Shown here: positions 19,548 through 27,679 of the stretch, piece after piece
Layout of the letters: every line of letters starts with the position of its first letter
How positions within the stretch are numbered: the first letter of the stretch is position 1
From: Victivallales bacterium
GTDB taxonomy: Bacteria > Verrucomicrobiota > Lentisphaeria > Oligosphaerales > Oligosphaeraceae
Reading direction: 5' to 3'
NCBI GenBank assembly: GCA_017417585.1
Contig: JAFPYX010000026.1
Span: forward strand, 88,577 to 152,576
DNA length: 64,000 nucleotides
Translations under genes and position numbers: made by a program
Notes under the pieces: generated by a model
Seen by the model: the letters and a program-made list of their open reading frames with translations, nothing else
What the model was told of the DNA's origin: nothing
Databases searched by the model: none

Positions 19548-19575
19548 AAATTAAAAAAATAGAAAAACTGCTCAA
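19548..19575 (-). promoter_or_regulatory. Weak promoter of prepilin copy 1
   Basis: Minus strand TTGAGC (19575-19570), 16 nt, TAATTT (19553-19548). Poor -10, so the gene may also be reached by read-through from copy 2. Confidence 0.3.
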
Positions 19576-19598
19576 AACCTAAACCAACCGTCCGGCAA

Positions 19599-20450
<852 letters not shown>

Positions 20451-20509
20451 GGTCATGGTTTAACCTATTATTGGGTTGAGAATCAAAACTTCTAGCCTTA
20501 ATATGTACA

Positions 20510-20537
20510 AGTATAGGTAATATTCTCGTATATTCAA
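20510..20537 (-). promoter_or_regulatory. Promoter of prepilin copy 2
   Basis: Minus strand TTGAAT (20537-20532), 16 nt ending in TTACC, TATACT (20515-20510). Its start would lie about 50 nt before the gene. Confidence 0.65.
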
Positions 20538-20619
20538 GCAATGTCCCACAACTTCAAGCCATTTCCCCGAAAAAATTCTTTTTCCACAGAAGTCAGATAG
20601 CAACAGGAATTTCAACAAA

Positions 20620-20646
20620 AAGGCACGCCCTTTTCAGACGTGCCTT
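20620..20646 (-). terminator. Terminator of prepilin copy 3
   Basis: Minus strand AAGGCACG loop CGTGCCTT (20646-20620), directly followed by TTTGTTG. It separates copy 3 from the promoter of copy 2. Confidence 0.8.
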
Positions 20647-20678
20647 TCCGTTTCAACGTTTGTTTAGCAAGCCATTCC

Positions 20679-21482
20679 TCACGGCCAGGTTTCCATGCGG
20701 AAGTTGTTCGTTCGCCACTCGAAGGAGGGCTGCCACAGCCAGCGGCCAGTTTCAGTGTATTTCACGTTGCGGATTTTGTTCAGAGAAAGCGAGGTGGCAT
20801 GCCCGTCCAAGGCGACATACTGGAAATTCCCAGAATGGGTGGCGCGGGTGGAGTAACTCCAGTCATGGCCGACATCCACAGGATAGGTGTAGTTCGGACC
20901 GATATGCATGGTCGTGTCGTCCCAGGTAATGCCGCCTTCCAAGCTTTTGGGGGTGGAGTCGCCGTAGATGATGATTTTGGCGGGCTTGCCATGGTTGTTC
21001 ATGAAGCGTTCGGTATTCATCGGCTGAGCAGGGCTGTTTGCCTCGTTCGGATTCCCCTCGTTGCGCTGGCCGGTGGTCGCGTAGTTCGAACCGTAGGAGT
21101 AGTTCATGCGGACTTGCTGGCGAATCTCCGCCCCCTTCTGCCACAACTGCGCCCAGTTCAGGTGGGCATACTCGATGCCGACAGCAGGAGCGCTCGGGCA
21201 GTACATCGCCTTCACCGGAACCTTTTCGTAGGCGGTCATGTACATCGGCCAGGGTTCGTAGAAGGAGTTGTTCGAATTGCAGATCACGGAACTCATCCAG
21301 TAGCCCGTATTTTCATTTTCGTAAAGTAGGAAGGTCAGGCCCAAGGTCTTGAGGTTGTTCACACAGGAGATGGCACGAGCCTTCTCGCGGGCCTTGGCGA
21401 GGGCAGGCAGAAGCATCGAGGCAAGAATCGCGATGATCGCGATGACGACGAGCAACTCAATCAGGGTAAAGGTCTTTTTCAT
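20679..21482 (-). CDS. Type II secretion-type prepilin-like protein (copy 3)
   Basis: A 267-residue member of the same family ([20 protein letters not shown]), with the conserved helix [20 protein letters not shown]. Its C-terminal domain differs from copies 1 and 2 but resembles copy 4: both have [13 protein letters not shown] or [12 protein letters not shown], a SYGSNY or SYGMNY motif, MTAYEKVP or MSAYEKVP, and a terminal [17 protein letters not shown] or AADGHAT block. It has its own promoter (21560-21533) and terminator (20646-20620), so it is an independent transcription unit. Function is not established for the family. Confidence 0.88.
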   Translation of the reverse strand: MKKTFTLIELLVVIAIIAILASMLLPALAKAREKARAISCVNNLKTLGLTFLLYENENTGYWMSSVICNSNNSFYEPWPMYMTAYEKVPVKAMYCPSAPAVGIEYAHLNWAQLWQKGAEIRQQVRMNYSYGSNYATTGQRNEGNPNEANSPAQPMNTERFMNNHGKPAKIIIYGDSTPKSLEGGITWDDTTMHIGPNYTYPVDVGHDWSYSTRATHSGNFQYVALDGHATSLSLNKIRNVKYTETGRWLWQPSFEWRTNNFRMETWP

Positions 21483-21532
21483 CGGTAATGTTTTTCAACT
21501 TGGTAAAGATTAACAAAATAAAATCAAAAATA

Positions 21533-21560
21533 ATTATAGGTAAAAATCGCTTGATTTCAA
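21533..21560 (-). promoter_or_regulatory. Promoter of prepilin copy 3
   Basis: Minus strand TTGAAA (21560-21555), 16 nt ending TTACC, TATAAT (21538-21533). It is a near-perfect match to the housekeeping consensus. Confidence 0.75.
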
Positions 21561-21587
21561 GTAGGTAAAAATCGCTTGATTTCAAGT
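21538..21587 (-). repeat. 25-bp direct duplication covering the -35 region of prepilin copy 3
   Basis: Two identical, adjacent 25-bp units (21538-21562 and 21563-21587). Each contains the TTGAAA box and the whole 16-nt spacer; only the inner copy is followed by a TATAAT box. Confidence 0.9.
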
Positions 21588-21612
21588 TCAGTCGCAGTAA
21601 ATCCACAAAAAA

Positions 21613-21641
21613 CGCCGTACACGCTTAGAACGTGCACGGCG
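21613..21641 (-). terminator. Terminator of prepilin copy 4
   Basis: Minus strand CGCCGTGCACG, 7-nt loop, CGTGTACGGCG (21641-21613), followed by TTTTTTG. Confidence 0.85.
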
Positions 21642-21676
21642 GAGATTTTCTCAACCGGGACTATGCCAGTTGCCGA

Positions 21677-22486
21677 TTACCAGTCGGCCGGGAGTGGTCC
21701 AATGGTTTCGCCAAAGTAGTAGGTTTTGCCGTTGTGATCGTAATGGCGCGGCTGGAAGTAGTAGGCGCTGGGAAGACTGTAGAAGCGGGCCGAACCAGGG
21801 CTGATCTGGCTAAGTGCAACTGCGGTCGCATGACCGTCCGCCGCGACATACTGGAAATTGCCAGAGTGGGTAGCACGCTTGCAGGCATATTTGTCACCAA
21901 TGTCGGCCGGATAGGTGAACCACTGGGTGATGAAGCAGGTGTAGTCGGTGTTGGTGTCCGAAACGCTCTTGGGGCAGGAGTCGCCGATGACGACAAACAT
22001 GGTGGGCTTGCCCATGGCCGACAGGAACTTGCTCGTAGTCAATGGCTTGCCGGTTCCACTAGAGGTCCAAGTGAATAGTCCGATACCCTCATAGTTCATG
22101 CCGTAGGAACAGTTCTGGCGGAAGGTCGCTTCGTGGGGTTTACTGGCAATTTCCGCGCTCCACTTCTTGCCCATCCACTCAATACCCACCGTGGGTGCGC
22201 TCGGGCAGTAGAGGTTCTTGGCAGGAACCTTTTCGTATGCACTCATGTAGCAGGGCCATGGCTCCCAGATCCCGTGACCAGCAACCACTGCGTTCATCCA
22301 GTAACCATCATAGTCGTCCTGATACAGGAAATAGGTCAGCCCAATCTGCTTGAGGTTGTTCATGCAGGAGGCGGCGCGGGCCTTCTCGCGGGCCTTGGAC
22401 AAGGCGGGCAACAACATTGAGGCGAGGATGGCGATGATCGCGATCACCACCAGAAGTTCAATCAGGGTAAAGGATTTTTTCTTCAT
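21677..22486 (-). CDS. Type II secretion-type prepilin-like protein (copy 4)
   Basis: A 269-residue prepilin-like protein ([20 protein letters not shown]) with the [20 protein letters not shown] helix and a C-terminal globular domain of the copy-3 type ([29 protein letters not shown]). An AGGAG ribosome site precedes the ATG. It has an individual promoter (22566-22539) and a strong terminator (21641-21613). The mature protein would insert by its N-terminal helix and display the globular part on the cell surface or in the periplasm. Neighbouring genes give no pilus or secretion machinery in this window. Confidence 0.88.
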   Translation of the reverse strand: MKKKSFTLIELLVVIAIIAILASMLLPALSKAREKARAASCMNNLKQIGLTYFLYQDDYDGYWMNAVVAGHGIWEPWPCYMSAYEKVPAKNLYCPSAPTVGIEWMGKKWSAEIASKPHEATFRQNCSYGMNYEGIGLFTWTSSGTGKPLTTSKFLSAMGKPTMFVVIGDSCPKSVSDTNTDYTCFITQWFTYPADIGDKYACKRATHSGNFQYVAADGHATAVALSQISPGSARFYSLPSAYYFQPRHYDHNGKTYYFGETIGPLPADW

Positions 22487-22538
22487 TATTTTAGTCTCCT
22501 AAAAAAAACAGCAACAAAATGAATTGTCGCCTTAATCA

Positions 22539-22566
22539 ATTATAAGAATTATTTTTTGTTTTTCAA
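22539..22566 (-). promoter_or_regulatory. Promoter of prepilin copy 4
   Basis: Minus strand TTGAAA (22566-22561), 16 nt, TATAAT (22544-22539). Confidence 0.75.
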
Positions 22567-22592
22567 TCAATCACACACATCAGCAACAAAAA

Positions 22593-23543
22593 TCACTGTA
22601 CATCTTCGGATAGCTGCTCGTCATCCGCCGCGAAGATCAGCTCCCGGCTGCCATCGGAGGAATATTGAACCGTTTCAATAGGCAGAAACCGGTCGGCGCC
22701 GGCTCGGAAATGAAGTTGGCCCGTGGCCTCGTCATAGTAGAACCGGTCGGCGGCGAAATCCCGAACCACTGGATAGAAGACCACCCAGTCCCCGGCGACT
22801 TTCAGGCGGTCCTGCTGGGCGGACGCGAACTCCTCCAGCGCATCGTGGAAACCGCCGACCGGCCGCTTCGCCGGACGCGCGGCGGCGACTTTCCGAAACT
22901 CTTCCAGCTGATTTGAAGAAAACTCCATCGGCATCGGGGAGGAGATGCCCAGAAGCGGCCCCGCGTCCATCCCGCCGCCGCCGCTGACCACTCTGGTCGC
23001 CAGGATGACGGACGAGCGCAGATAGTCCAGCCCCGCCAGAATCGCGCGTTCAATCGGAATTTCGTGGAGTCCGACCAGATGGCGTTCGCCATTTTGGCGA
23101 TAGGTCAGGTCTCCGGGGTGGACATTGAGGCACGGGAAGTCGTCAGTGAGGTTGGTCAGCGGCACAAATCCCGCGAAGATGCCGAAAGCAATGCCATGGG
23201 GCGCCAGTTTCTGGCGCAGGACATTCGTCCACTCCTCTCGAACTTCCAGCCCGCGCGGAGTGGCAATTGACACCCGCGTTTCGCCGCGTGCATGATAGAA
23301 CTTCCGAATATCCTCTTCAACGAGAGGCAATTGGTACTGCCTCGCCAATTCCCGTGCCCGACTGGTCTCCGGCGCATCGGTGACCAGCGCGGCGACTTCA
23401 AAGGAAACAGGATGCCCTGCCGATGCATCGGCGGCCATCCGCTTGAGAATCTCTTCGGCATTGCTGCCGCTGCCGGAAAGGAAAATGGCCGCACGGGGGC
23501 AGGAAGAACCGGGAATAGCCGGTAAAAAAGGATGAAGCTTCAT
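22593..23543 (-). CDS. PurN-like formyltransferase family protein
   Basis: A 316-residue protein whose first two-thirds match the formyltransferase (PurN/Fmt) fold: RAAIFLSGSGSNAEEILKRM at the N-terminus (PurN has 'LiSGnGSNlqali'), then FEVAALVTDAPETSRARELA, and CLNVHPGDLTY where PurN and Fmt have their catalytic N-x-H...D region. SVILATRVVSGGGGMDAGPLL parallels the 'vh.v.eg.D.Gpii' strand. It is about 100 residues longer than PurN, with a C-terminal part of no recognised family. It may be a true glycinamide formyltransferase or a relative acting on another substrate. It stands alone with its own promoter and no purine genes nearby. Confidence 0.7.
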   Translation of the reverse strand: MKLHPFLPAIPGSSCPRAAIFLSGSGSNAEEILKRMAADASAGHPVSFEVAALVTDAPETSRARELARQYQLPLVEEDIRKFYHARGETRVSIATPRGLEVREEWTNVLRQKLAPHGIAFGIFAGFVPLTNLTDDFPCLNVHPGDLTYRQNGERHLVGLHEIPIERAILAGLDYLRSSVILATRVVSGGGGMDAGPLLGISSPMPMEFSSNQLEEFRKVAAARPAKRPVGGFHDALEEFASAQQDRLKVAGDWVVFYPVVRDFAADRFYYDEATGQLHFRAGADRFLPIETVQYSSDGSRELIFAADDEQLSEDVQ

Positions 23544-23596
23544 GAGGGCAAACGGTATTATTCAGGCAATGAGGAAAAGACAGGAGAAGATGGAGT

Positions 23597-23624
23597 ATTC
23601 TATTCGACCGCGCATTGTTGCCAA
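23597..23624 (-). promoter_or_regulatory. Promoter of the formyltransferase-like gene
   Basis: Minus strand TTGGCA (23624-23619), 16 nt, TAGAAT (23602-23597), start about 45 nt before the gene. Confidence 0.5.
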
Positions 23625-23731
23625 GGAGGCAAAATGTCCCTTGACGGGAACATTTCGGCGCAAAACCCCGCAAAAAAGCGGCGAAGCGGCAAAAATAAGT
23701 CCGAAAAAACAAAAAAAACTTCCCCGAATGC

Positions 23732-23759
23732 GTGGCAACTTCGCGGATTTAGCTATAGT
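23732..23759 (+). promoter_or_regulatory. Promoter of the lipoprotein gene
   Basis: GTGGCA (23732-23737), 16 nt, TATAGT (23754-23759), immediately followed by an overlapping TATAAT (23759-23764). The -35 is weak. The start point would be about 55 nt upstream of the ATG at 23822. Confidence 0.45.
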
Positions 23760-23821
23760 ATAATGTTTACGTGACTTTTTATCTTTGCACACCCTTCTTT
23801 TTTAGGAAATCTTTCAAAAAC

Positions 23822-24346
23822 ATGAAAAAGCTCTCCGTTTCCCTGGCTGTCGTCCTTCTGTGCATGACGGCGCTTGTTGTCACTTCCTGCCAGAAGCTCC
23901 GCCGCAACACCTCTCGCGCCCGGGTCAACACGCTGTTGGTTACTGGCAACTACCTAAAGCCCCGCCTGCTGTGTGAGCTGGCCCAATATCGTTCCAAGCA
24001 ACCCATCATTCTGGTTCAGAATGACCCAGACAATGCCGAAGGCACCGCGAGGCTCTTCTACCTGCCAGGTTCCGGAAGCCAGGAAAGCGAAGAAATCGCC
24101 GCCACCCAGTTCACTGAATTCCTAACCTTCCTCAATCCCAAAATGGTGGTTTTTGTCGGAAATGAGGATGAATGCTATCCGGTGGATTTTGTCTACCAGG
24201 CGCGAAACGGCAACTTCCGCGTGTTGACCATCTCCAGCAACGACTGGGACAAAAATGCCCAGCTGCTCGGCGAAGTCATGCGCATTCCGCGTCTTTCCCG
24301 CGACTATCGCGACCAGCTGGAGCGCTGTTCGGCCGTCACGAAATAA
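23822..24346 (+). CDS. Hypothetical lipoprotein
   Basis: A 174-residue protein of unknown function. The ATG at 23822 gives a lipoprotein signal: a KK-containing n-region, a hydrophobic core (LSVSLAVVLLCMTALVV) and a lipobox ending TSC. The mature part has alternating beta and alpha segments, such as NTLLVTGNYLKPRLLCELAQ, PIILVQNDPDNAEG and NPKMVVFVGNEDECYPVDFV, suggesting a Rossmann-like or cell-wall-binding-repeat-like fold. I cannot name it. It precedes an ABC-2-type permease gene by 87 bp with a perfect hairpin between them, so co-transcription is uncertain. Confidence 0.75.
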   Translation: MKKLSVSLAVVLLCMTALVVTSCQKLRRNTSRARVNTLLVTGNYLKPRLLCELAQYRSKQPIILVQNDPDNAEGTARLFYLPGSGSQESEEIAATQFTEFLTFLNPKMVVFVGNEDECYPVDFVYQARNGNFRVLTISSNDWDKNAQLLGEVMRIPRLSRDYRDQLERCSAVTK

Positions 24347-24384
24347 GCTCCATCCGCGCAATCTTCGACGCGGGCACCGACAAG

Positions 24385-24411
24385 GAACAGGGTGCGCACC
24401 GCACCCTGTTC
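24385..24411 (+). terminator. Perfect 12-bp hairpin after the lipoprotein gene
   Basis: GAACAGGGTGCG (24385-24396), CAC loop, CGCACCCTGTTC (24400-24411). The tail (ATAACCTTCATTT) is only moderately U-rich, so it may be a partial terminator or an mRNA stabiliser. Confidence 0.55.
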
Positions 24412-24433
24412 ATAACCTTCATTTGGAACCAAC

Positions 24434-25864
24434 ATGTTCACAACGTTATTCCAGATCGCAAAGAACACATTCCGGGAAAGTCTGCGCGAACCCATCTATT
24501 TGCTTATTCTCCTTTCCGCGCTCATCCTGATTCTCATCTATCCGGTCTTCACCCTCTTTGTCTTCTTCGGGCAGGAAAAGCTCGTCATCGACAGCTCCAT
24601 GGCCACCATGATGGTCTTTGGCTGGGGGCTTGCCATCATGATCTCCAGCTATGCGATCTCCCGTGAAATCGACAACGGCACCGCGCTCTTGCTCATGTCC
24701 AAACCGGTCCAGCGGCCGGTCTTCATCATCGCCAAAATCCTGGGCATCCTGGCGGCGACCACGCTCTTCAGCTTCATCACCGGAGTCGCCTCGCTGTTGA
24801 GCCTCCGAGTCGCCACCGACCAGTTCTGGATCGACAACTTCTTCCTGTATGGCAACTTCGTGGTCATTCTCATTGCCCTGGCCATCGCGGGCGCCTACAA
24901 CTATGTGACCCGTTCCTCCTTCTGCTCCGCGGCAATCATCGCATTGACCTGCCTGCTCCCAATCATGGCAATCATCGGCCATTTCAAGCCCGCCGACGGC
25001 CATCATGTCGGACTGGCCTTCCGAACCATCCCCGCGCTGCTGCTCATCACCTTTTCCGTCGGCTCCATGGGCACGCTGGCAACCGCACTCTCCACTCGCT
25101 TCGGACTGGTGCCCAACCTCCTGCTCTGCGCGGCAATCTTCATGCTGGGCCTCATGAGCGACTACCTCATCGGGCGCAATGCCAAGGAAAAGTGGTATCG
25201 CACGCCTCCTGCCGGTGAGGAACAGCTCTGGATGGACAGCTATGAATTCTCTCCGACGGAATTGGCCGCCATTGAATCGTGGGGCGAACCCCGTCGAATC
25301 AATGAAAATGACCCGGAAGGTGATTTCATCGTCTGGACGGACACGATGGAAAGCGCCGGAGAACTTCCCGACCTGGGTCCCGAACCCTTCTCCTCCTGGA
25401 AAGACGGCAATGGCTGGCGCCACAACCTGAAAGACCTCAAGTCTTCCGCCATCCGCATGGGCATATATGACGCCCACAAGCAGACGTGGGCCTATCATTA
25501 CATTGGAGAGGCGGCGGAGGCTCACCGGGAAGCTGGCAAGAACTACACCTCATTCATCTTCAGGCGCGCCGGGAACCCGCCTCGCACGCCAGTGGGAGGG
25601 ACCTATCTGGATCCACTGCCCGACACCGGCAACTACATCGCCTCCGCACTCTACGCGGCCATCCCCAACTGGCAGCTCTTCTGGATGGCCGACGCGCTCT
25701 CCAGCCGAGGCGACATGGCGGATGTCAACACCAAGGAGCCCACCGTGCCAGGCATCTATGTCGCCTACGGCGCAATCTATGCCCTGGTCATGAACGTCCT
25801 GCTCTCCCTGCTCGCCATCCTGCTCTTCTGGAATCGGGAAACCGGCGTCCAGATGACATTCTAG
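24434..25864 (+). CDS. ABC-2-type membrane permease-like protein
   Basis: A 476-residue membrane protein. The first 230 residues hold six hydrophobic segments. TLFQIAKNTFRESLREPIYL at the N-terminus and AISREIDNGTALLLMSKPVQ (the ABC-2 permease 'E...gTl..ll..pv.r' motif) identify the permease fold. A large soluble loop of about 190 residues (residues roughly 240-430) follows, with many tryptophans and acidic patches, and one last membrane helix (VAYGAIYALVMNVLLSLLAI) ends the protein. This resembles gliding-type or NosY-like permeases. No ABC ATPase gene is next to it, so the partner must lie elsewhere. Substrate unknown. Confidence 0.78.
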   Translation: MFTTLFQIAKNTFRESLREPIYLLILLSALILILIYPVFTLFVFFGQEKLVIDSSMATMMVFGWGLAIMISSYAISREIDNGTALLLMSKPVQRPVFIIAKILGILAATTLFSFITGVASLLSLRVATDQFWIDNFFLYGNFVVILIALAIAGAYNYVTRSSFCSAAIIALTCLLPIMAIIGHFKPADGHHVGLAFRTIPALLLITFSVGSMGTLATALSTRFGLVPNLLLCAAIFMLGLMSDYLIGRNAKEKWYRTPPAGEEQLWMDSYEFSPTELAAIESWGEPRRINENDPEGDFIVWTDTMESAGELPDLGPEPFSSWKDGNGWRHNLKDLKSSAIRMGIYDAHKQTWAYHYIGEAAEAHREAGKNYTSFIFRRAGNPPRTPVGGTYLDPLPDTGNYIASALYAAIPNWQLFWMADALSSRGDMADVNTKEPTVPGIYVAYGAIYALVMNVLLSLLAILLFWNRETGVQMTF

Positions 25865-25876
25865 CCTTTCCCCCCT

Positions 25877-25930
25877 TGCCCGCCGCAAACCATGTCCGAA
25901 GGGGCATTTCTTGCGACGGGCAGATTTTTA
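25877..25930 (+). terminator. Terminator of the permease gene
   Basis: TGCCCGCCGCAA (25877-25888) pairs with TTGCGACGGGCA (25911-25922) with one mismatch, followed by GATTTTTA. It cleanly separates the permease gene from metG. Confidence 0.75.
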
Positions 25931-25962
25931 CCTTGTAAATTACAAATATAGGAGATACTGCC

Positions 25963-27558
25963 ATGGGCAAAAACACATTCTATTTGACGACACCGATCTA
26001 CTACGTCAACGACAAGCCGCACATCGGTCATGCCTACACTACCATTCTTGGCGATGTCCTCTCGCGATGCCATCGGCTGCTTGGCGAACCCACGCATTTC
26101 CTCACCGGGACCGACGAGCACGGGCAGAAAGTCGAACAGGCCGCCAGGCGAAACGGCGTCTCCCCGCAGGAACACTGCGACACATATGTGAAGCGCTTCC
26201 AGGAACTCTGGGAACGACTGGGCATCAGCAACGACGACTTCATCCGCACCACCGAGGAACGCCACACCAAAGTCGTCCAGAAGATCCTGCAGGACCTCTG
26301 GGACCGCAAACTTATCTACCAGGCCGACTACGAAGGATGGTATTGCGTCGGCTGCGAGCGCTATTTTACGGAAAAGGACCTCAAGGACGGGCATTGCCCG
26401 GACTGCGGGCGTGTGGTGGACAAGCTGGTGGAGAAGAACTACTTCTTCAAGATGAGCCAATTCCAGCAGGCACTCATCGACCACATCAATTCGCATCCCC
26501 GTTTCCTGCTGCCGTTGAACCGCCGCCAGGAGACTCTGGGCTTCCTCAAGCAGCCGCTCAACGACCTTTGCATCTCGCGCTCCAAGGCACGACTCTCCTG
26601 GGGCATTGAACTCCCCTTCGACCACGACTACGTGACATACGTCTGGTTTGACGCACTGGTCAACTACATCTCCGCCGTAGGATATCTCGCTAATGACGCC
26701 GAGTTCCAAAAATGGTGGCCTGCCAGCTACCACTTGATTGGGAAGGACATCCTCACCACCCATGCGGTCTACTGGCCGACGATGCTCATGGCGATGGAGA
26801 TTCCCCTGCCCGACACCATCTTCGCCCACGGATGGTGGCTCACCCCGCCGCCGGCCGGCATGGTCGAAAGCGCACAGGCGACTGCCGAGGGCGTCAAGAT
26901 GAGCAAGAGCCTCGGCAATGTCGTCAATCCAATGGACATGGCGGACAAATACGGAGTGGATGCGCTTCGCTATTTCCTGATGGCCGCCATGGCGCTGGGG
27001 CAGGACGCGACTTTCACGGAGGAGTCCTTTGTCACCCGATTCAACGCCGACCTGGCCAACAATCTCGGGAACCTGCTCTCCCGCACCACCAAGATGATTG
27101 AGAAGAACTTCGCGGGGAAACTTCCGGAAGCCACCGAACCGGGCGAAGACGAGCGCGAACTAGTCAACAGCGTGAAGAACGCCGTCGCCGCGATGCGCAA
27201 CGCCATCCTGAACATGCAGCTGGACCGGGGGATTGCCGAAGTGATGTCGGCGGCCGGCGCCACCAACCGCTACTTCGACACCATGAAGCCATGGGTTCTG
27301 GCCAAGGAGGGCAATACCGCCGCGCTGGGACGCGTCCTGCGAAACACCGCCGAGGCCCTGCGTATCATCGGAGGACTTCTTTATCCCGTGATGCCCGTTA
27401 AAATGGCCGAACTACGGCGGCTGCTCGGCGTCCCCGAAGAGCAGATTGCGCCGATGATGGACAAACTGGAACACTGGAATCAACTCCCAGATGGCGCCAC
27501 TGTAGGGCAGCTAGCAACGCCGCTCTTCCCCCGCATCGACCTGCCCAAGCAGGCATAA
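25963..27558 (+). CDS. metG: Methionine-tRNA ligase
   Basis: A 531-residue class-I aminoacyl-tRNA synthetase that charges tRNA-Met. The N-terminal FYLTTPIYYVNDKPHIGHAY contains the HIGH motif. A zinc knuckle follows in the connective domain, with Cys pairs in YCVGCERYFTE and CPDCGRVV. The KMSKSLGNVV loop completes the active site. The length is the short form: the extra C-terminal tRNA-binding (Trbp111-like) domain of E. coli MetG is absent, as in many bacteria. A GGAG ribosome site lies before the ATG. It appears to be a single-gene unit; a terminator precedes it. Confidence 0.97.
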   Translation: MGKNTFYLTTPIYYVNDKPHIGHAYTTILGDVLSRCHRLLGEPTHFLTGTDEHGQKVEQAARRNGVSPQEHCDTYVKRFQELWERLGISNDDFIRTTEERHTKVVQKILQDLWDRKLIYQADYEGWYCVGCERYFTEKDLKDGHCPDCGRVVDKLVEKNYFFKMSQFQQALIDHINSHPRFLLPLNRRQETLGFLKQPLNDLCISRSKARLSWGIELPFDHDYVTYVWFDALVNYISAVGYLANDAEFQKWWPASYHLIGKDILTTHAVYWPTMLMAMEIPLPDTIFAHGWWLTPPPAGMVESAQATAEGVKMSKSLGNVVNPMDMADKYGVDALRYFLMAAMALGQDATFTEESFVTRFNADLANNLGNLLSRTTKMIEKNFAGKLPEATEPGEDERELVNSVKNAVAAMRNAILNMQLDRGIAEVMSAAGATNRYFDTMKPWVLAKEGNTAALGRVLRNTAEALRIIGGLLYPVMPVKMAELRRLLGVPEEQIAPMMDKLEHWNQLPDGATVGQLATPLFPRIDLPKQA

Positions 27559-27679
27559 AGCCAAAGCCCAATCATTGAAGCCGGGACATCGAAGAATCAG
27601 AGATGCCTCGGCTTTTTTGATGAATGGAACCCCTAGCCGGACTAGCCAATCTCAAGCCCCTTATCTTCCTTATAAAGAA

